A stretch of DNA of 64,000 nt from Pseudomonas wuhanensis (GCF_030687395.1 NZ_CP117430.1:4774001-4838000), one strand, 5' to 3'; positions 18,809 to 27,742 are shown, numbered from the stretch's first letter. Notes: generated by a model from the letters alone, not told the origin. Program-made: numbers and translations.

Positions 18809-19204
18809 TTAAAACTGCGGACCCGGCTCGGCGATAGCATCCCAACCGTCCTTGACCGTGCGAAGCAGGTCGGCGACTTCATCGAGAATCGTAGCGTCGT
18901 TGCGGATGTTGGCGTCCGTCAGGCGCTTAATCATATAGACATACAGATTGTCCAGCTTACCGATCGTTTCGGCCGAATTCTCACGATCCAGACCCTCACG
19001 CAAGCCGCCGATAATGCCAATGGCCTTACCGATTGCCAGGCCCTTGTTGGCGATTTCCTTGCGCTCCATCGCGCCTTTTGCCTGGGCGATGCGATCCAGA
19101 CCGCCTTCCATCAACATCTGCACCAGACGATGGGGACTAGCTTCGGAAGTCTGGGCCTGAGCACCGATCTTCTGATACTGCCGAAGGGCTAACATCGGGT
19201 TCAT
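18809..19204 (-). CDS. fliS: Flagellin export chaperone FliS
   Basis: FliS binds the flagellin C-terminus and prevents early polymerisation. The 131-residue product from the ATG at 19204 begins MNPMLALRQYQKIGAQ and has the family pattern SPHRLVQMLMEGGLDRIAQAKG with later NLYVYMIKRLTDANI. GAGG lies 6 bases upstream of this start. It lies 10 bases before fliT but is separated from fliD by a strong terminator. Confidence 0.95.
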   Translation of the reverse strand: MNPMLALRQYQKIGAQAQTSEASPHRLVQMLMEGGLDRIAQAKGAMERKEIANKGLAIGKAIGIIGGLREGLDRENSAETIGKLDNLYVYMIKRLTDANIRNDATILDEVADLLRTVKDGWDAIAEPGPQF

Positions 19205-19276
19205 GCTGTACCTCGTCACAACTCAAAAGTTTGTATATTCAGGGTATCGACGTCGCGTCAAAAAACTTTAGGCCAA

Positions 19277-19319
19277 AGAAAAAAAGCCCGACACGCTTGA
19301 GAAAGCTGCCGGGCTTTTG
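19277..19319 (-). terminator. Rho-independent terminator after fliD
   Basis: The minus strand reads AAAAGCCCGGCA, a loop, TGTCGGGCTTTTTTTC: a stem of about 9-10 bp with one mismatch and a run of T. It is symmetrical enough to work in both directions. It lies 13 bases past the fliD stop and about 75 bases before fliS. Confidence 0.85.
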
Positions 19320-19331
19320 TCACTCTGAATA

Positions 19332-20732
19332 TTATGAATTATTTTTTTGGGCGTTCATCGCCTCAAACATCGACGTGATATTGGCCGCTGTCGCTTTGAG
19401 CTGGCCTACCAGGGTGTCCATCGCGTTGTACTTTTTGGTCAGAGCCTCGGTCAACGAAGCGATCCGCGAGTCCAGAGCAGCTTGCTGGTTGGACAGAGAG
19501 GTCGTTACGCTATTGAGACTTTTCGTGCGTTTGTCCAGCAGACCATCGGTTGTAACGTAAGGATCAACCGCTGCCTTCATACGCGCCAGCAAACCAGTAT
19601 CACCGGAAAACAGCGACTGGATTTCACCGCCCAGCTTTTTATCGTCCATCGCCGCGGTGAACTTGGTAGAGCTGAACTCCAGCGTACCGTCGGCCTGCAC
19701 GGTGTTGATACCCAATTGCGACAGCACCGAAAGCTGACTGGTGGAGCCCGCCGGTACAGTTACCAACTCATTGCGTATGGCCGACAGCAACGCACGCGCA
19801 GAAGCATCACCGGTCAACGGAGCGGTCACCGTCAGGTTGCCATCAGAATCCTTGGTGGTCTTGGTCAGCGTGTTAACGGTCTTGACCAGAGTGTTGTAGG
19901 CGTCGACGAACGTCTGTAACGACGTCTTCAGCCCGCTGGTGTTGGTCGCCACAGTGACGGTCGATGTACCAGGCGCAACCAGGGTGAAGCTCAAACCGCT
20001 GACAGCGCTGTCAACTTTGTTGGACTTGCTGGTCATGCTCATGCCATCGACCGTGAAGGCCGCGTCGACAGCCAGCGCAGAAACATAGCCACCACTGCCG
20101 GCCGTCATTGGCTGAGTACCATCGACCGTCAGCTCGGCGATCCCGCTGACAACGATATCCGAGCCCGCGCCGGTGGTGGTCGAGCCGATAACCATACGCG
20201 ATCCACTGCCATCGTTGACAATGTTGGCAGTGATACCGCTCGCTTGCAGCTTGGTGTTTATTGCATCCCGAACGGTCTGCAACGTGGAGTTGGCAGGCAC
20301 ATCAACGGTGTAATCAGTGCCATTTTGACTGATGGTCAGCGTACCAGTCGGAATAGCACTGCTTGCCCCCCCGGCAAAAGTAGCCGTGGCGACTTTGGAA
20401 CTGGTGGCCAGCTTATCTACAACGACCTGGTAGTTACCGGTAACGGCGGTGTTGTCCGACGTCGCGGTGACGAATTTGGTCTCGGACGAGGTCGCAGCAA
20501 AACCCAGAAAGGCTGGCGTGGTCGTGCTGTTGAGGTTATTCATTGCAGTCTGATAGGCCTGCAACGCGGACTTCAACTGCCCGATTGCGGAAATCGAAGC
20601 CGTGTTGGCGGTCACCTGCTTGGTGATCTGGTTCTGCTTCGGTTCTTTATCAGCAGCCACCAGCGCCTTGACTATCGCTGCCGTATCGATACCGGAACCC
20701 AGACCAACGCCTGGTAGAATTACACTTGCCAT
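19332..20732 (-). CDS. fliD: Flagellar filament capping protein FliD
   Basis: FliD forms the pentameric filament cap under which flagellin folds; in Pseudomonas it can also act as a mucin adhesin. The 466-residue product begins with the FliD_N pattern (PGVGLGSGIDTAAIVKALV) and ends with a helical C-terminal D0 region (ALTKKYNAMDTLVGQL). The middle is rich in Thr, Ser and Val, as usual for the exposed domains. GGGAG precedes the ATG. It is terminated downstream before fliS. Confidence 0.96.
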   Translation of the reverse strand: MASVILPGVGLGSGIDTAAIVKALVAADKEPKQNQITKQVTANTASISAIGQLKSALQAYQTAMNNLNSTTTPAFLGFAATSSETKFVTATSDNTAVTGNYQVVVDKLATSSKVATATFAGGASSAIPTGTLTISQNGTDYTVDVPANSTLQTVRDAINTKLQASGITANIVNDGSGSRMVIGSTTTGAGSDIVVSGIAELTVDGTQPMTAGSGGYVSALAVDAAFTVDGMSMTSKSNKVDSAVSGLSFTLVAPGTSTVTVATNTSGLKTSLQTFVDAYNTLVKTVNTLTKTTKDSDGNLTVTAPLTGDASARALLSAIRNELVTVPAGSTSQLSVLSQLGINTVQADGTLEFSSTKFTAAMDDKKLGGEIQSLFSGDTGLLARMKAAVDPYVTTDGLLDKRTKSLNSVTTSLSNQQAALDSRIASLTEALTKKYNAMDTLVGQLKATAANITSMFEAMNAQKNNS

Positions 20733-20795
20733 CTGCTTCTCCCTTTCAGTGTGTCGCCGGCCTTTTGACCACTACAACGCCCAAAAGAACATAGC

Positions 20796-20811
20796 AACAA
20801 GTTTCATGCCA
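20796..20811 (-). promoter_or_regulatory. Weak sigma-54-like site before fliD
   Basis: The minus strand reads TGGCAT-GAAAC-TTGTT. The -24 element is good but the -12 has GT in place of GC, which is rare. It lies about 65 bases before the fliD ATG. It may be chance; transcription could also come from flaG. Confidence 0.35.
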
Positions 20812-20815
20812 GTTG

Positions 20816-21181
20816 TCAGACTTTAGCGCTGAACAACAGACTGCTCGCATCATTCAAACTGTTGGCCAGCTTCAGGACTTCTTCGTTGGGGATCTGACGA
20901 ACCACTTCACCGGAGTCACTGGCAATCACTTTGACCACTACTTTTCCTGAAGCCTCGTCGATCGAGAACTCCAGATTGCGCTTGACCGACTGAACAAACT
21001 TTTCAATTTCCTGGACGGCCATTTTCAGTTGGTCCTGTTCGGTTCCAGCGTCTTTCTTTTCATCCTTGACCGGCGCCACGGCAGCAGCATCGGCTCGAGG
21101 CTTTTCCGCTGGTGTATCAGCAACAATCGTCGCTGGCTTCGCAGCCGGATAAGACAAGTTCAGCTTCACGCTCATATCCAT
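20816..21181 (-). CDS. flaG: Flagellar protein FlaG
   Basis: FlaG is a small protein that limits filament length in polar flagellates. The 121-residue product has an Ala/Pro/Lys-rich N-terminal half and the conserved C-terminal FlaG domain (KFVQSVKRNLEFSIDEASGK, VVRQIPNEEVLKLA). Four in-frame starts lie close together; I chose the ATG at 21181 because AAGGGG is 8 bases before it, while 21187 is too close. It lies between fliC and fliD, as in P. aeruginosa. Confidence 0.92.
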   Translation of the reverse strand: MDMSVKLNLSYPAAKPATIVADTPAEKPRADAAAVAPVKDEKKDAGTEQDQLKMAVQEIEKFVQSVKRNLEFSIDEASGKVVVKVIASDSGEVVRQIPNEEVLKLANSLNDASSLLFSAKV

Positions 21182-21253
21182 GTCCATCACCCCTTAAAGT
21201 AAAAAGCGAGAGAGCACGACCAGCGCACTCCCCCGCCAAAACTCAACCAGCTA

Positions 21254-22108
21254 TTACTGAAGCAGTTTCAGTACAGCGGATGGCAGTTGGTTGGCCTGAG
21301 CCAGAACTGCGGTGGAAGCTTGTTGCAGAGTTTGCTGCTTGGTCAACTGAGCGGTTTCTGCTGCGAAGTCGGTATCCTGGATACGACCTTGAGCGGCAGT
21401 GGAGTTCTCAGCCATGTTCTGCAGGTTGTTGGTGGTGGACTGGAAGCGGTTTTGTACAGCACCCAGGTCAGCACGAGTATCGTTGATGGTCTGCAGGGCG
21501 GTGTCGATTGCGTCGATTGCGGCCAGGGAAGCAGTGTGCGCGGCAGCGTCGGTGGTGCCGGAGATTGCGATGGTGCCGGTATCAACACCCAGAGCACTTG
21601 CAGCGAAGCTGCTGCTCATTACAACGCTGATCTGCTGGTCTGCACCAGTCATTGCGCCAACCTGGAACTGCATGGTACCGGCCGAGCCGTCCAGCAAGTG
21701 CTTGTTGGTGCCGAAAGTGGTGGAAGTAGCGATACGAGTCAGCTCGTCGGACTTCGCTGCGAATTCCTTGTTCAGAGCGGCACGTTCAGAGGTGCTGTTC
21801 GAGTCGTTCGTGGCTTGCAGAGCCAGTTCACGCATACGCTGCAGAATGTTGGTCGATTCAGCCAGTGCGCCTTCAGCGGTCTGAGTGATCGAAACACCGT
21901 CGTTGGCGTTTTTGATCGCTACGGCAGAACCGGTGATCATGGTTTGCAGTTTAGTAGCGATCTGCATGCCAGCGGCGTCGTCTTTAGCGCTGTTGATACG
22001 CAGGCCGGAAGACAGGCGAGTCATCGAAGTGCTCAGCGCGTCGGAAGCACGGTTCAGGTTCTTCTGAACGGTCAGCGAAGTGGTGTTGGTGTTTACAGTT
22101 AAAGCCAT
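21254..22108 (-). CDS. fliC: Flagellin FliC (short type)
   Basis: FliC is the filament subunit. The 284-residue product has the canonical N-terminal D0/D1 region (about 1-150, [19 protein letters not shown]) and C-terminal D1/D0 (about 195-284, ending [10 protein letters not shown]). The exposed central part is only about 40 residues (161-195), with a Ser/Thr-dense stretch ([27 protein letters not shown]), so this is a short flagellin. These residues are the natural candidates for O-glycosylation by the adjacent island. A sigma-28 promoter lies upstream at 22189-22215. No clear terminator separates it from flaG. Confidence 0.98.
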   Translation of the reverse strand: MALTVNTNTTSLTVQKNLNRASDALSTSMTRLSSGLRINSAKDDAAGMQIATKLQTMITGSAVAIKNANDGVSITQTAEGALAESTNILQRMRELALQATNDSNSTSERAALNKEFAAKSDELTRIATSTTFGTNKHLLDGSAGTMQFQVGAMTGADQQISVVMSSSFAASALGVDTGTIAISGTTDAAAHTASLAAIDAIDTALQTINDTRADLGAVQNRFQSTTNNLQNMAENSTAAQGRIQDTDFAAETAQLTKQQTLQQASTAVLAQANQLPSAVLKLLQ

Positions 22109-22188
22109 GACGAAATCCTCGTTGGTTGGGTACTGCGGCTTCCGGCCCTGGCAACCGCCGGGTGTGGCCTAGAGAACCTTCGTAATAG

Positions 22189-22215
22189 TTATCGTCGGGT
22201 TTGGGTGTTGCTTGA
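22189..22215 (-). promoter_or_regulatory. Sigma-28 (FliA) promoter of fliC
   Basis: The minus strand reads TCAAG, 14 bases, then GACGATAA, against the consensus TAAAG-N14-GCCGATAA. Spacing is exact and there are two mismatches. It lies about 80 bases before the flagellin ATG. The rest of the 273-base gap (22109-22381) holds the leader and no further gene that I can see. Confidence 0.85.
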
Positions 22216-22381
22216 GGGGATTTTTGAAAAAATTTGCCATCACACTGCCATCCCCAGATAAACCAAGGGCTAGCGGGCAAACGGGATGAAAAAATGACGT
22301 CAGAAAAGCACCGCAGACTGTGACATGGCTCACTGTTGCGGCGCTAAAGGAGGGAGGGGAAGCAGAATCGACAGTTCTTGT

Positions 22382-22651
22382 TTAGCGCTCTTCAACTCTT
22401 TTCAACAACGCGACCACTTCATACTCCAGATAGTCGGCCAGACTCAACCAGTCCTGGCGCTCCTGACAGTCGAGCATGGTCATGAGCGTCTGCGCCCATT
22501 GCTGTTGCACCGGGGCTTGCGCCCCATCGAACGTCGACATGCATTGGCCGAACAATTCGACCATCGCCACGGCCCCCTCGACATCCCGCCCAAGTCGAAA
22601 CAAAGAGGCGCACTGTTCGGCGCCGGAAATAAACGCGATGGCCTGACTCAT
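22382..22651 (-). CDS. Small helical protein coupled to the Maf glycosyltransferase
   Basis: The 89-residue product starts MSQAIAFISGAEQCASLF; its ATG overlaps the stop of the Maf-type gene by 4 bases, which fixes the start and implies coupled translation. It is predicted all-helical and mildly acidic, with two Cys, and ends ALLKRVEER. I do not recognise the family. Size, helicity and place between a flagellin glycosyltransferase and fliC suggest an accessory or chaperone role like that of FliS/FliT, but this is inference only. Confidence 0.8.
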   Translation of the reverse strand: MSQAIAFISGAEQCASLFRLGRDVEGAVAMVELFGQCMSTFDGAQAPVQQQWAQTLMTMLDCQERQDWLSLADYLEYEVVALLKRVEER

Positions 22652-23940
22652 TGCACAAACTCTGAATTGAAAGCGGTGCCGACGATCATGGCGCCCGCCC
22701 GGCTGCTGTTGAAGAAACGCACCTGAGGGTGGCCAGCGATGTAGCGCTCCACCTCGCACAGATAGCTGCGGAAGTTGAGCTGCGTCTTGATGCGCTGCCC
22801 ATTGCCATCGAGCACCCAATGCCTGGCAACTTTCAATTGAGGCCCCAGATCGCCGTCCTTCCAGCCGGCGTGGGTCTTGTTCATCGGGAAGGCAAAGTCG
22901 GCCCCGAACAGGGTAATGCAGGTGCTGCCCATCTTGACCGCCAGGTCGATTGCCGGATGAATCACGCTGCCGCCGACAAACAACTCGGCCCGCGGAATCT
23001 GCTGGCGCACCTGGGTGTAGATTGGACTGGCGGAATAGCCGACATAACGAGTGCCCTGCCAAGCTTCAAGCACTGAGCGATCGGTCATCGGAAAGTAGAC
23101 CAACCGGGTACCGGCCGAGTCTTGCGCAGGTAAATGACATGCGGTGATTTTCACATCGAGAGTGACTACCACATCAGGTTTGATGCCTTGCTCCAACAAA
23201 GGTCGATAGGCGGTGTCGACGCAAATAAACAAGGGCCTTGGGGTTTGTTCGTGGATTTCCCGCAATTGTTGAAAGTGTTGCTCCAGGCTAGGCCCTGTCG
23301 CGATGACATAGATATCCCGACCCAATTGGGTCGCAAACAACTCGGCGACGTCTCGATCACTTCGCAGCAAAGGAAGACTGACTTGCAAACGTTCGATGAT
23401 CTGCGGATCGTCGGGGCGGAACTCACGATTGTTGAAGCTCAAATGTATTTCGCTGATCAAGCGGTCACGGATCTTCGCATTGAAGTCATCGGCCAGCACC
23501 AGTTCAGCCGGCAACGCGAAGAACGGCAGCTGAATTTCCGCCCGATCGCCGGCATACAACAGCTCGACTCGCGGATCGCTGAGCCACTGCTGTTGATCGA
23601 GCAGTTGCAGCACCAGCGCAAACACCGCGCCGTTGAGGATGTGTACGTATAAACGCTCAAGCCCGGCGCGCTGCAGTAGCTCTATCTGCAGATCGCCAAG
23701 CCCGGTGCCGTAGACATGCACCACCGGACTATCGATGGGCAGGCTATCGGCCTGAAGCCCGGCCTCGCGGGTACGGTCGTGGCGACTGGTCAGCTGGATG
23801 CCGTTGATGCTCAACGTCGAGCCCAGGCCTTCGACCAGATCGGCCTGCAACAGGCTCGCGTCTTCAACCAGCAAGCGCGCAGACAGCAGCGGCCAGCGGC
23901 GCTGCATGACCTCGGCGTTGCGCTCAAAGAACTCACTCAT
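22648..23940 (-). CDS. Maf-type motility accessory factor (DUF115 / MptE-like), probable flagellin glycosyltransferase
   Basis: DUF115 proteins of the Maf group transfer nonulosonic acids such as pseudaminic acid onto flagellin in several polar flagellates. The 430-residue product contains the DUF115 core (about 165-360) with IYVIATGPSLEQHF, FICVDTAYRPLLEQG, PDVVVTLDVK and a late TCITLFGADFAF motif. It is shorter than the roughly 600-residue Campylobacter Maf proteins, with a reduced C-terminal region. The ATG has GAGG upstream. It follows a strong terminator and so starts its own unit with the 89-residue gene. Substrate pseudaminic acid is inferred from the pse genes nearby. Confidence 0.85.
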   Translation of the reverse strand: MSEFFERNAEVMQRRWPLLSARLLVEDASLLQADLVEGLGSTLSINGIQLTSRHDRTREAGLQADSLPIDSPVVHVYGTGLGDLQIELLQRAGLERLYVHILNGAVFALVLQLLDQQQWLSDPRVELLYAGDRAEIQLPFFALPAELVLADDFNAKIRDRLISEIHLSFNNREFRPDDPQIIERLQVSLPLLRSDRDVAELFATQLGRDIYVIATGPSLEQHFQQLREIHEQTPRPLFICVDTAYRPLLEQGIKPDVVVTLDVKITACHLPAQDSAGTRLVYFPMTDRSVLEAWQGTRYVGYSASPIYTQVRQQIPRAELFVGGSVIHPAIDLAVKMGSTCITLFGADFAFPMNKTHAGWKDGDLGPQLKVARHWVLDGNGQRIKTQLNFRSYLCEVERYIAGHPQVRFFNSSRAGAMIVGTAFNSEFVQ

Positions 23941-23963
23941 GGAGCCTCGCTTTTCATTCAGGC

Positions 23964-24006
23964 AAAAAAATAGCGTTCAAGGTTACACCTTGAACGCTTT
24001 TTTTTG
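23964..24006. terminator. Strong bidirectional terminator
   Basis: AGCGTTCAAGGT-TAC-ACCTTGAACGCT is a perfect 12-bp stem with a 3-base loop, flanked by A7 on one side and T8 on the other. It lies between the ketoacyl synthase gene and the Maf gene (both minus strand), so it ends the long glycan operon. Confidence 0.92.
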
Positions 24007-24036
24007 CCTGGCTTTCTTTGACTGAAGAGCCGAGAT

Positions 24037-24963
24037 TCAAGGGCGATAGATGATCGCCGAACCCCATGACAATCCAACACCGAAACCACTCAGCGCAACG
24101 CGCTTCCACTTCGAATCCAGCACGTGTTTTTCCAGCAGCAACGGAATGCTCGACGATACGGTATTACCGGTTTCGACCATGTCCTTGATGAACTTCTCAG
24201 GCTCACCCTCGAACCGCCGCGCCACGGCGTCGACAATGGCTGCACTGCCCTGGTGAATGCAGAAGGCATCGATATCGTCAGCCGTCAGCCCCGAGTCAGC
24301 GAGCAACTCATGCAAATGCGCCGGCACTTTGAGCAGCGCGAAGTTGAAGACCTGACGGCCGTTCATGAAGAACACCCCGTCGGAAACCTTCAGGTGCGGC
24401 GCGCCGGAACCGTCGGTGCCGAACTTGGCCTTGCCCAACTGCCAGGGGGCGTCTTCGCCCATCCAGGTGGCGGTGGCGGCATCGCCGAAAAGCATGGTGG
24501 TGTTGCGGTCTTCTGGATCGACGATCTTGGAGTACGGATCGGCGGTCACCAGCAAGCCATTCTTCAGGCCCGCGGCTTCCATGAAACCCTTGATGGCGTA
24601 GATGCCATAGACGTAACCGGAGCAGCCCAGGGAAATATCGAACGCAGCCACGGTCGTCGGCAGGCCCAGTTTGTCCTGAACGATGGCGGCGGTGTGTGGC
24701 AGACCTTCTTCGTCACCGTTCTGGGTCACGACGATCAGCACGTCGATGGCTTCACGCTTCAATTCTGGATTGTTGGCGAACAGCGCGTTGACTGCTTCGA
24801 CACACAGGTCCGAAGTTTCTTGCCCTGCATCTTTACGCGGCAGGAAAGCCGAACCGATCTTGCCCAGGATGAACTCTTCATCCTTTTCGAATTTTGCACC
24901 TTGTGCGTAATTGTCCACGCCGGCTACAGGAACGTAGCTCGCAATGCTCTTTATGCCAATCAT
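24037..24963 (-). CDS. Ketoacyl-ACP synthase III (FabH-like) of the glycosylation island
   Basis: This FabH-type condensing enzyme would join an acyl-CoA to malonyl-ACP, or transfer an acyl group. The 308-residue product keeps the whole catalytic triad: Cys114 (SLGCSGYVYG), His237 (FCIHQGS) and Asn267 (ETGNTVSSS). I chose the ATG giving MIGIKSIASYVP; the longer reading to 25050 is not FabH-like. Related genes occur in Pseudomonas flagellar glycosylation islands, where acyl groups decorate the glycan sugar. No acyl carrier protein gene is nearby, so it must borrow one. It lies 230 bases after pseI, possibly with its own promoter. Confidence 0.88.
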   Translation of the reverse strand: MIGIKSIASYVPVAGVDNYAQGAKFEKDEEFILGKIGSAFLPRKDAGQETSDLCVEAVNALFANNPELKREAIDVLIVVTQNGDEEGLPHTAAIVQDKLGLPTTVAAFDISLGCSGYVYGIYAIKGFMEAAGLKNGLLVTADPYSKIVDPEDRNTTMLFGDAATATWMGEDAPWQLGKAKFGTDGSGAPHLKVSDGVFFMNGRQVFNFALLKVPAHLHELLADSGLTADDIDAFCIHQGSAAIVDAVARRFEGEPEKFIKDMVETGNTVSSSIPLLLEKHVLDSKWKRVALSGFGVGLSWGSAIIYRP

Positions 24964-25193
24964 TACGGCTTCCCAATAATAAACAGCCCAATACCACCGC
25001 TCGCAAGGATTCGAGGGGCGCCGACAAACAACAAATAACGTCGCCCTCAACGGGGTGACAGCGGGAAGAATAAAAGGCCATCACTGGGCTAAAAACAGTC
25101 CAGGCGCCATCTGCCCCTTTTTATACAATACAGTGAAGATGCGCGTTATGACTCGCAGGTCACGCTATTTTGCCGAATCAACCTCACAAGCGG

Positions 25194-26246
25194 TTATTCG
25201 ACCAGCGGCCAGTCCAGCGGCGTTCCGCGCTTGATGGCCTGGCGGGCGCGGCGGCCCAGAAGGGTTTCAGCGTGTTTGGGGGCGAGCCCCAGGCCAGGCC
25301 GGATGGCTCGCAGATTGGCGACGGTGAACGGCTCACCGGCGGCCATGTCCTCAGTGACGTACAGCGAACGACGGTAGACCAGAGACTTGCGCTCGGCCTC
25401 GGTCACGCCGTAATGCACCTGGCCCATCGCCTGCCAGGCGCGTTCGGTTTCGATCACCAGGCTGGCAAGTTCAGCCGGTTCCAGGGAGAAACTGGCGTCC
25501 ACCCCACCGGCGGCACGGTCGAGGGTGAAGTGTTTTTCCACCACCGTCGCCCCCAGCGCTACCGCGGCGACGGACACTCCAACGCCCATCGAATGATCGG
25601 ACAAACCGACTTCACAGCCAAACAGCTCCCGCAGATGAGGGATGGTGCGCACATTGCTGTTGGCGGGCGTCGCCGGGTACGTGCTGGTGCACTTGAGCAA
25701 CACCAGGTCCTTGCAACCGGCCTCACGGGCGGCGCGCACGGTTTCGTCGAGCTCGGCAATGCTGGCCATGCCGGTGGAGATGATCAGCGGCTTGCCGGTG
25801 GCAGCGACCCGCCGGATCAACGGCAGATCGGTGTTCTCGAAACTGGCGATCTTGTAGGCCGGCACGTCCAGGCTTTCGAGGAAGTCCACCGCGGTGTCAT
25901 CGAATGGAGTGGAGAACGCCAGCATGCCCAGCTCTTTGGCCCGGGCGAAGATCGGCGCGTGCCATTCCCACGGCGTATGGGCCTTCTCGTACAGCGCGTA
26001 CAGCGAAGAACCGGCCCATAGGCTGTTGGGGTCCTTGATGAAGAACTCGCCTTCGGACAGGTCCAGCGTCATGGTCTCGGCGGTATAGGTTTGCAGCTTC
26101 AAGGCGTGCGCGCCGGCCTTGGCTGCGGCTTCGACGATTTGCAGCGCCACGTCCAGCGACTGGTTATGGTTGCCGCTCATCTCGGCAATGATGAACGGCG
26201 GCGCATCGGCACCGATCGAGCGGTTGCCGATCTTGAAACGGGTCAT
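25194..26246 (-). CDS. pseI: Pseudaminic acid synthase PseI
   Basis: PseI condenses 2,4-diacetamido-2,4,6-trideoxy-L-altrose with phosphoenolpyruvate to give pseudaminic acid. The 350-residue product has the NeuB-like TIM barrel (about 15-260, with IIAEMSGNHNQSLD, ALKLQTYTAETMT, CTSTYPATP and GLSDHSMGVG) and a C-terminal SAF domain (about 290-345). The ATG at 26246 follows AAGGAT and overlaps the stop of the upstream pseG-pseH gene (ATGA). The early EMSGNHNQ motif is typical of PseI/NeuB. Confidence 0.95.
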   Translation of the reverse strand: MTRFKIGNRSIGADAPPFIIAEMSGNHNQSLDVALQIVEAAAKAGAHALKLQTYTAETMTLDLSEGEFFIKDPNSLWAGSSLYALYEKAHTPWEWHAPIFARAKELGMLAFSTPFDDTAVDFLESLDVPAYKIASFENTDLPLIRRVAATGKPLIISTGMASIAELDETVRAAREAGCKDLVLLKCTSTYPATPANSNVRTIPHLRELFGCEVGLSDHSMGVGVSVAAVALGATVVEKHFTLDRAAGGVDASFSLEPAELASLVIETERAWQAMGQVHYGVTEAERKSLVYRRSLYVTEDMAAGEPFTVANLRAIRPGLGLAPKHAETLLGRRARQAIKRGTPLDWPLVE

Positions 26247-27742
26247 GGGTGATCCTTTAAAACGCGTGTGAACGCACAAGCACTCTGAGTGAAACCTGCC
26301 TCGCGGAAAACTTTCAGCGACGCCTGGTTGGCGGGCAACACCTGAGCGGTGATGGCTTGCAATGACGGCCAGTAATCGGTGACAAAGGCTTCGCCCCGCG
26401 CCAGCAGCGCCCTGCCCCAACCCAAGCCAATTCGGCTTTCGAACAAATAAATCGAGACTTCGGCCCGAGTACCGTCAAGGTCATAGCGCAACACACCGAC
26501 CGGGCCATCATCCGCCTCGGCAATCAACAGCAGTCGCTGGGGGTTACTCAGGCTCGCAGCCAGCCAGGTCAGATGCCGCTGCCAATCGATGACGTGGCTG
26601 TCCAGCGACCAGCGCCGCACTGCCTCGGCATTACGCCCCTCAAACAACAATTGCGCATCATCCTGAGTGGCCTGACGAACCTGCAACACCGCCCCCGCCA
26701 GCGCCGCCGCCACCCGCAGCGCGCCACGGCCATCGACCAACTGCCGCGAGCGTTCAGCCAGGCTCTGGCGAAGCCCCTGATTGCCCACAACAAAACCGAT
26801 GGCCTGGCGCAACTGCTCGACACTGACGTGCTCGCGATTGCCCAGGAACACATGAACACCCGAGGTCGCCATCACCTCACCGTTGGCCTGCTGATTATTC
26901 GAGACCGCAATGCAGATCGTCGGCAGCCCCATGGCCGCCCGCTCCCAGCTGGTACCGCCGCCGGCACCGATGAACAGGTCGGCCTCGGTCATCAGCCGGT
27001 AAAAATCGCTGACAAAACTGTGCAGGCGCCAGTTCGGGCGATAGTCCACCAGCCCCTGCATCTGCTCCCAGGCCGGGTTGTCGGCACCCGCCACGAAATC
27101 GACTTCCAGCTCATGGAGGTCCGCCAGCGCCAACATCGCGTGATGGGTCTGCATGGCCGCATCGAAGCCGCCGAAATTCACCAGCACTCGCCTGGCCCGA
27201 GGTTTGATCTCGATTGCCGGGCAGCAGAACTCATCGCGCAGCAAGGCAAACCGCGGGCCGAGCAGGGTCTGGCAATCGGGCGTCAGCCGTGAGGCATAAG
27301 CTTCTGGGGTGCCCGATAGATTTTGATTGAGCAGCAGATCGACGCAGTACTGCCGAGTGGCCAGATCGTCCACCGCAGCGATTCGTGGAGCCCAGCGGCG
27401 TGCGGCGGTCTGCCAGTGATGATCGAGACCATAGTGGTCGACGATGATCCAGTCGAAAGCCGGATGCCCTTCCAATGCTTGTTCCAGCGCAGCAATGTCC
27501 GCCTGCCACGGCAGCATCGACTCGATGGCCTGCTGCGGGTCTTCATCGGGATAGCGCTCCGGCAGCGCGAACGTCTCGAAATCCTCAGCCTGCAGACTGT
27601 CCAGCCGATGCCCCGGCAACTGACGACACGCGAAGGCAACGTGCGTGCCCTGCTTGCGTAACACCCTGGCCAGGGTCAGGCAGCGGGCGATATGGCCACT
27701 GCCTATGGTCGGCGATGCATCAGCGCGGATCAGTACCCTCAT
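26243..27742 (-). CDS. pseG: Fused UDP-sugar hydrolase PseG and N-acetyltransferase PseH
   Basis: This 499-residue protein joins two consecutive steps of pseudaminic acid synthesis. Residues 1 to about 345 are PseG, a GT-B-fold hydrolase that removes UDP (RADASPTIGSGHIARCLTLA with His17 at the catalytic position of Campylobacter PseG; GAGGGTSWERAAMGLPTI in the nucleotide site). Residues about 352-499 are a GNAT fold (VRQATQDDAQLLF, GLGWGRALLARGE, LPANQASLKVFREAGF) matching PseH, which acetylates the 4-amino group. No separate pseH gene is present, so the fusion completes the pathway. It overlaps both neighbours by 4 bases. Confidence 0.93.
   Translation of the reverse strand: MRVLIRADASPTIGSGHIARCLTLARVLRKQGTHVAFACRQLPGHRLDSLQAEDFETFALPERYPDEDPQQAIESMLPWQADIAALEQALEGHPAFDWIIVDHYGLDHHWQTAARRWAPRIAAVDDLATRQYCVDLLLNQNLSGTPEAYASRLTPDCQTLLGPRFALLRDEFCCPAIEIKPRARRVLVNFGGFDAAMQTHHAMLALADLHELEVDFVAGADNPAWEQMQGLVDYRPNWRLHSFVSDFYRLMTEADLFIGAGGGTSWERAAMGLPTICIAVSNNQQANGEVMATSGVHVFLGNREHVSVEQLRQAIGFVVGNQGLRQSLAERSRQLVDGRGALRVAAALAGAVLQVRQATQDDAQLLFEGRNAEAVRRWSLDSHVIDWQRHLTWLAASLSNPQRLLLIAEADDGPVGVLRYDLDGTRAEVSIYLFESRIGLGWGRALLARGEAFVTDYWPSLQAITAQVLPANQASLKVFREAGFTQSACAFTRVLKDHP

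Noticed and set aside
24964..25193. Promoter for the ketoacyl synthase gene in the 230-base gap after pseI
   Set aside because: A TATAAA is present, but no matching -35 or -24/-12 site was found, so it is left unannotated.
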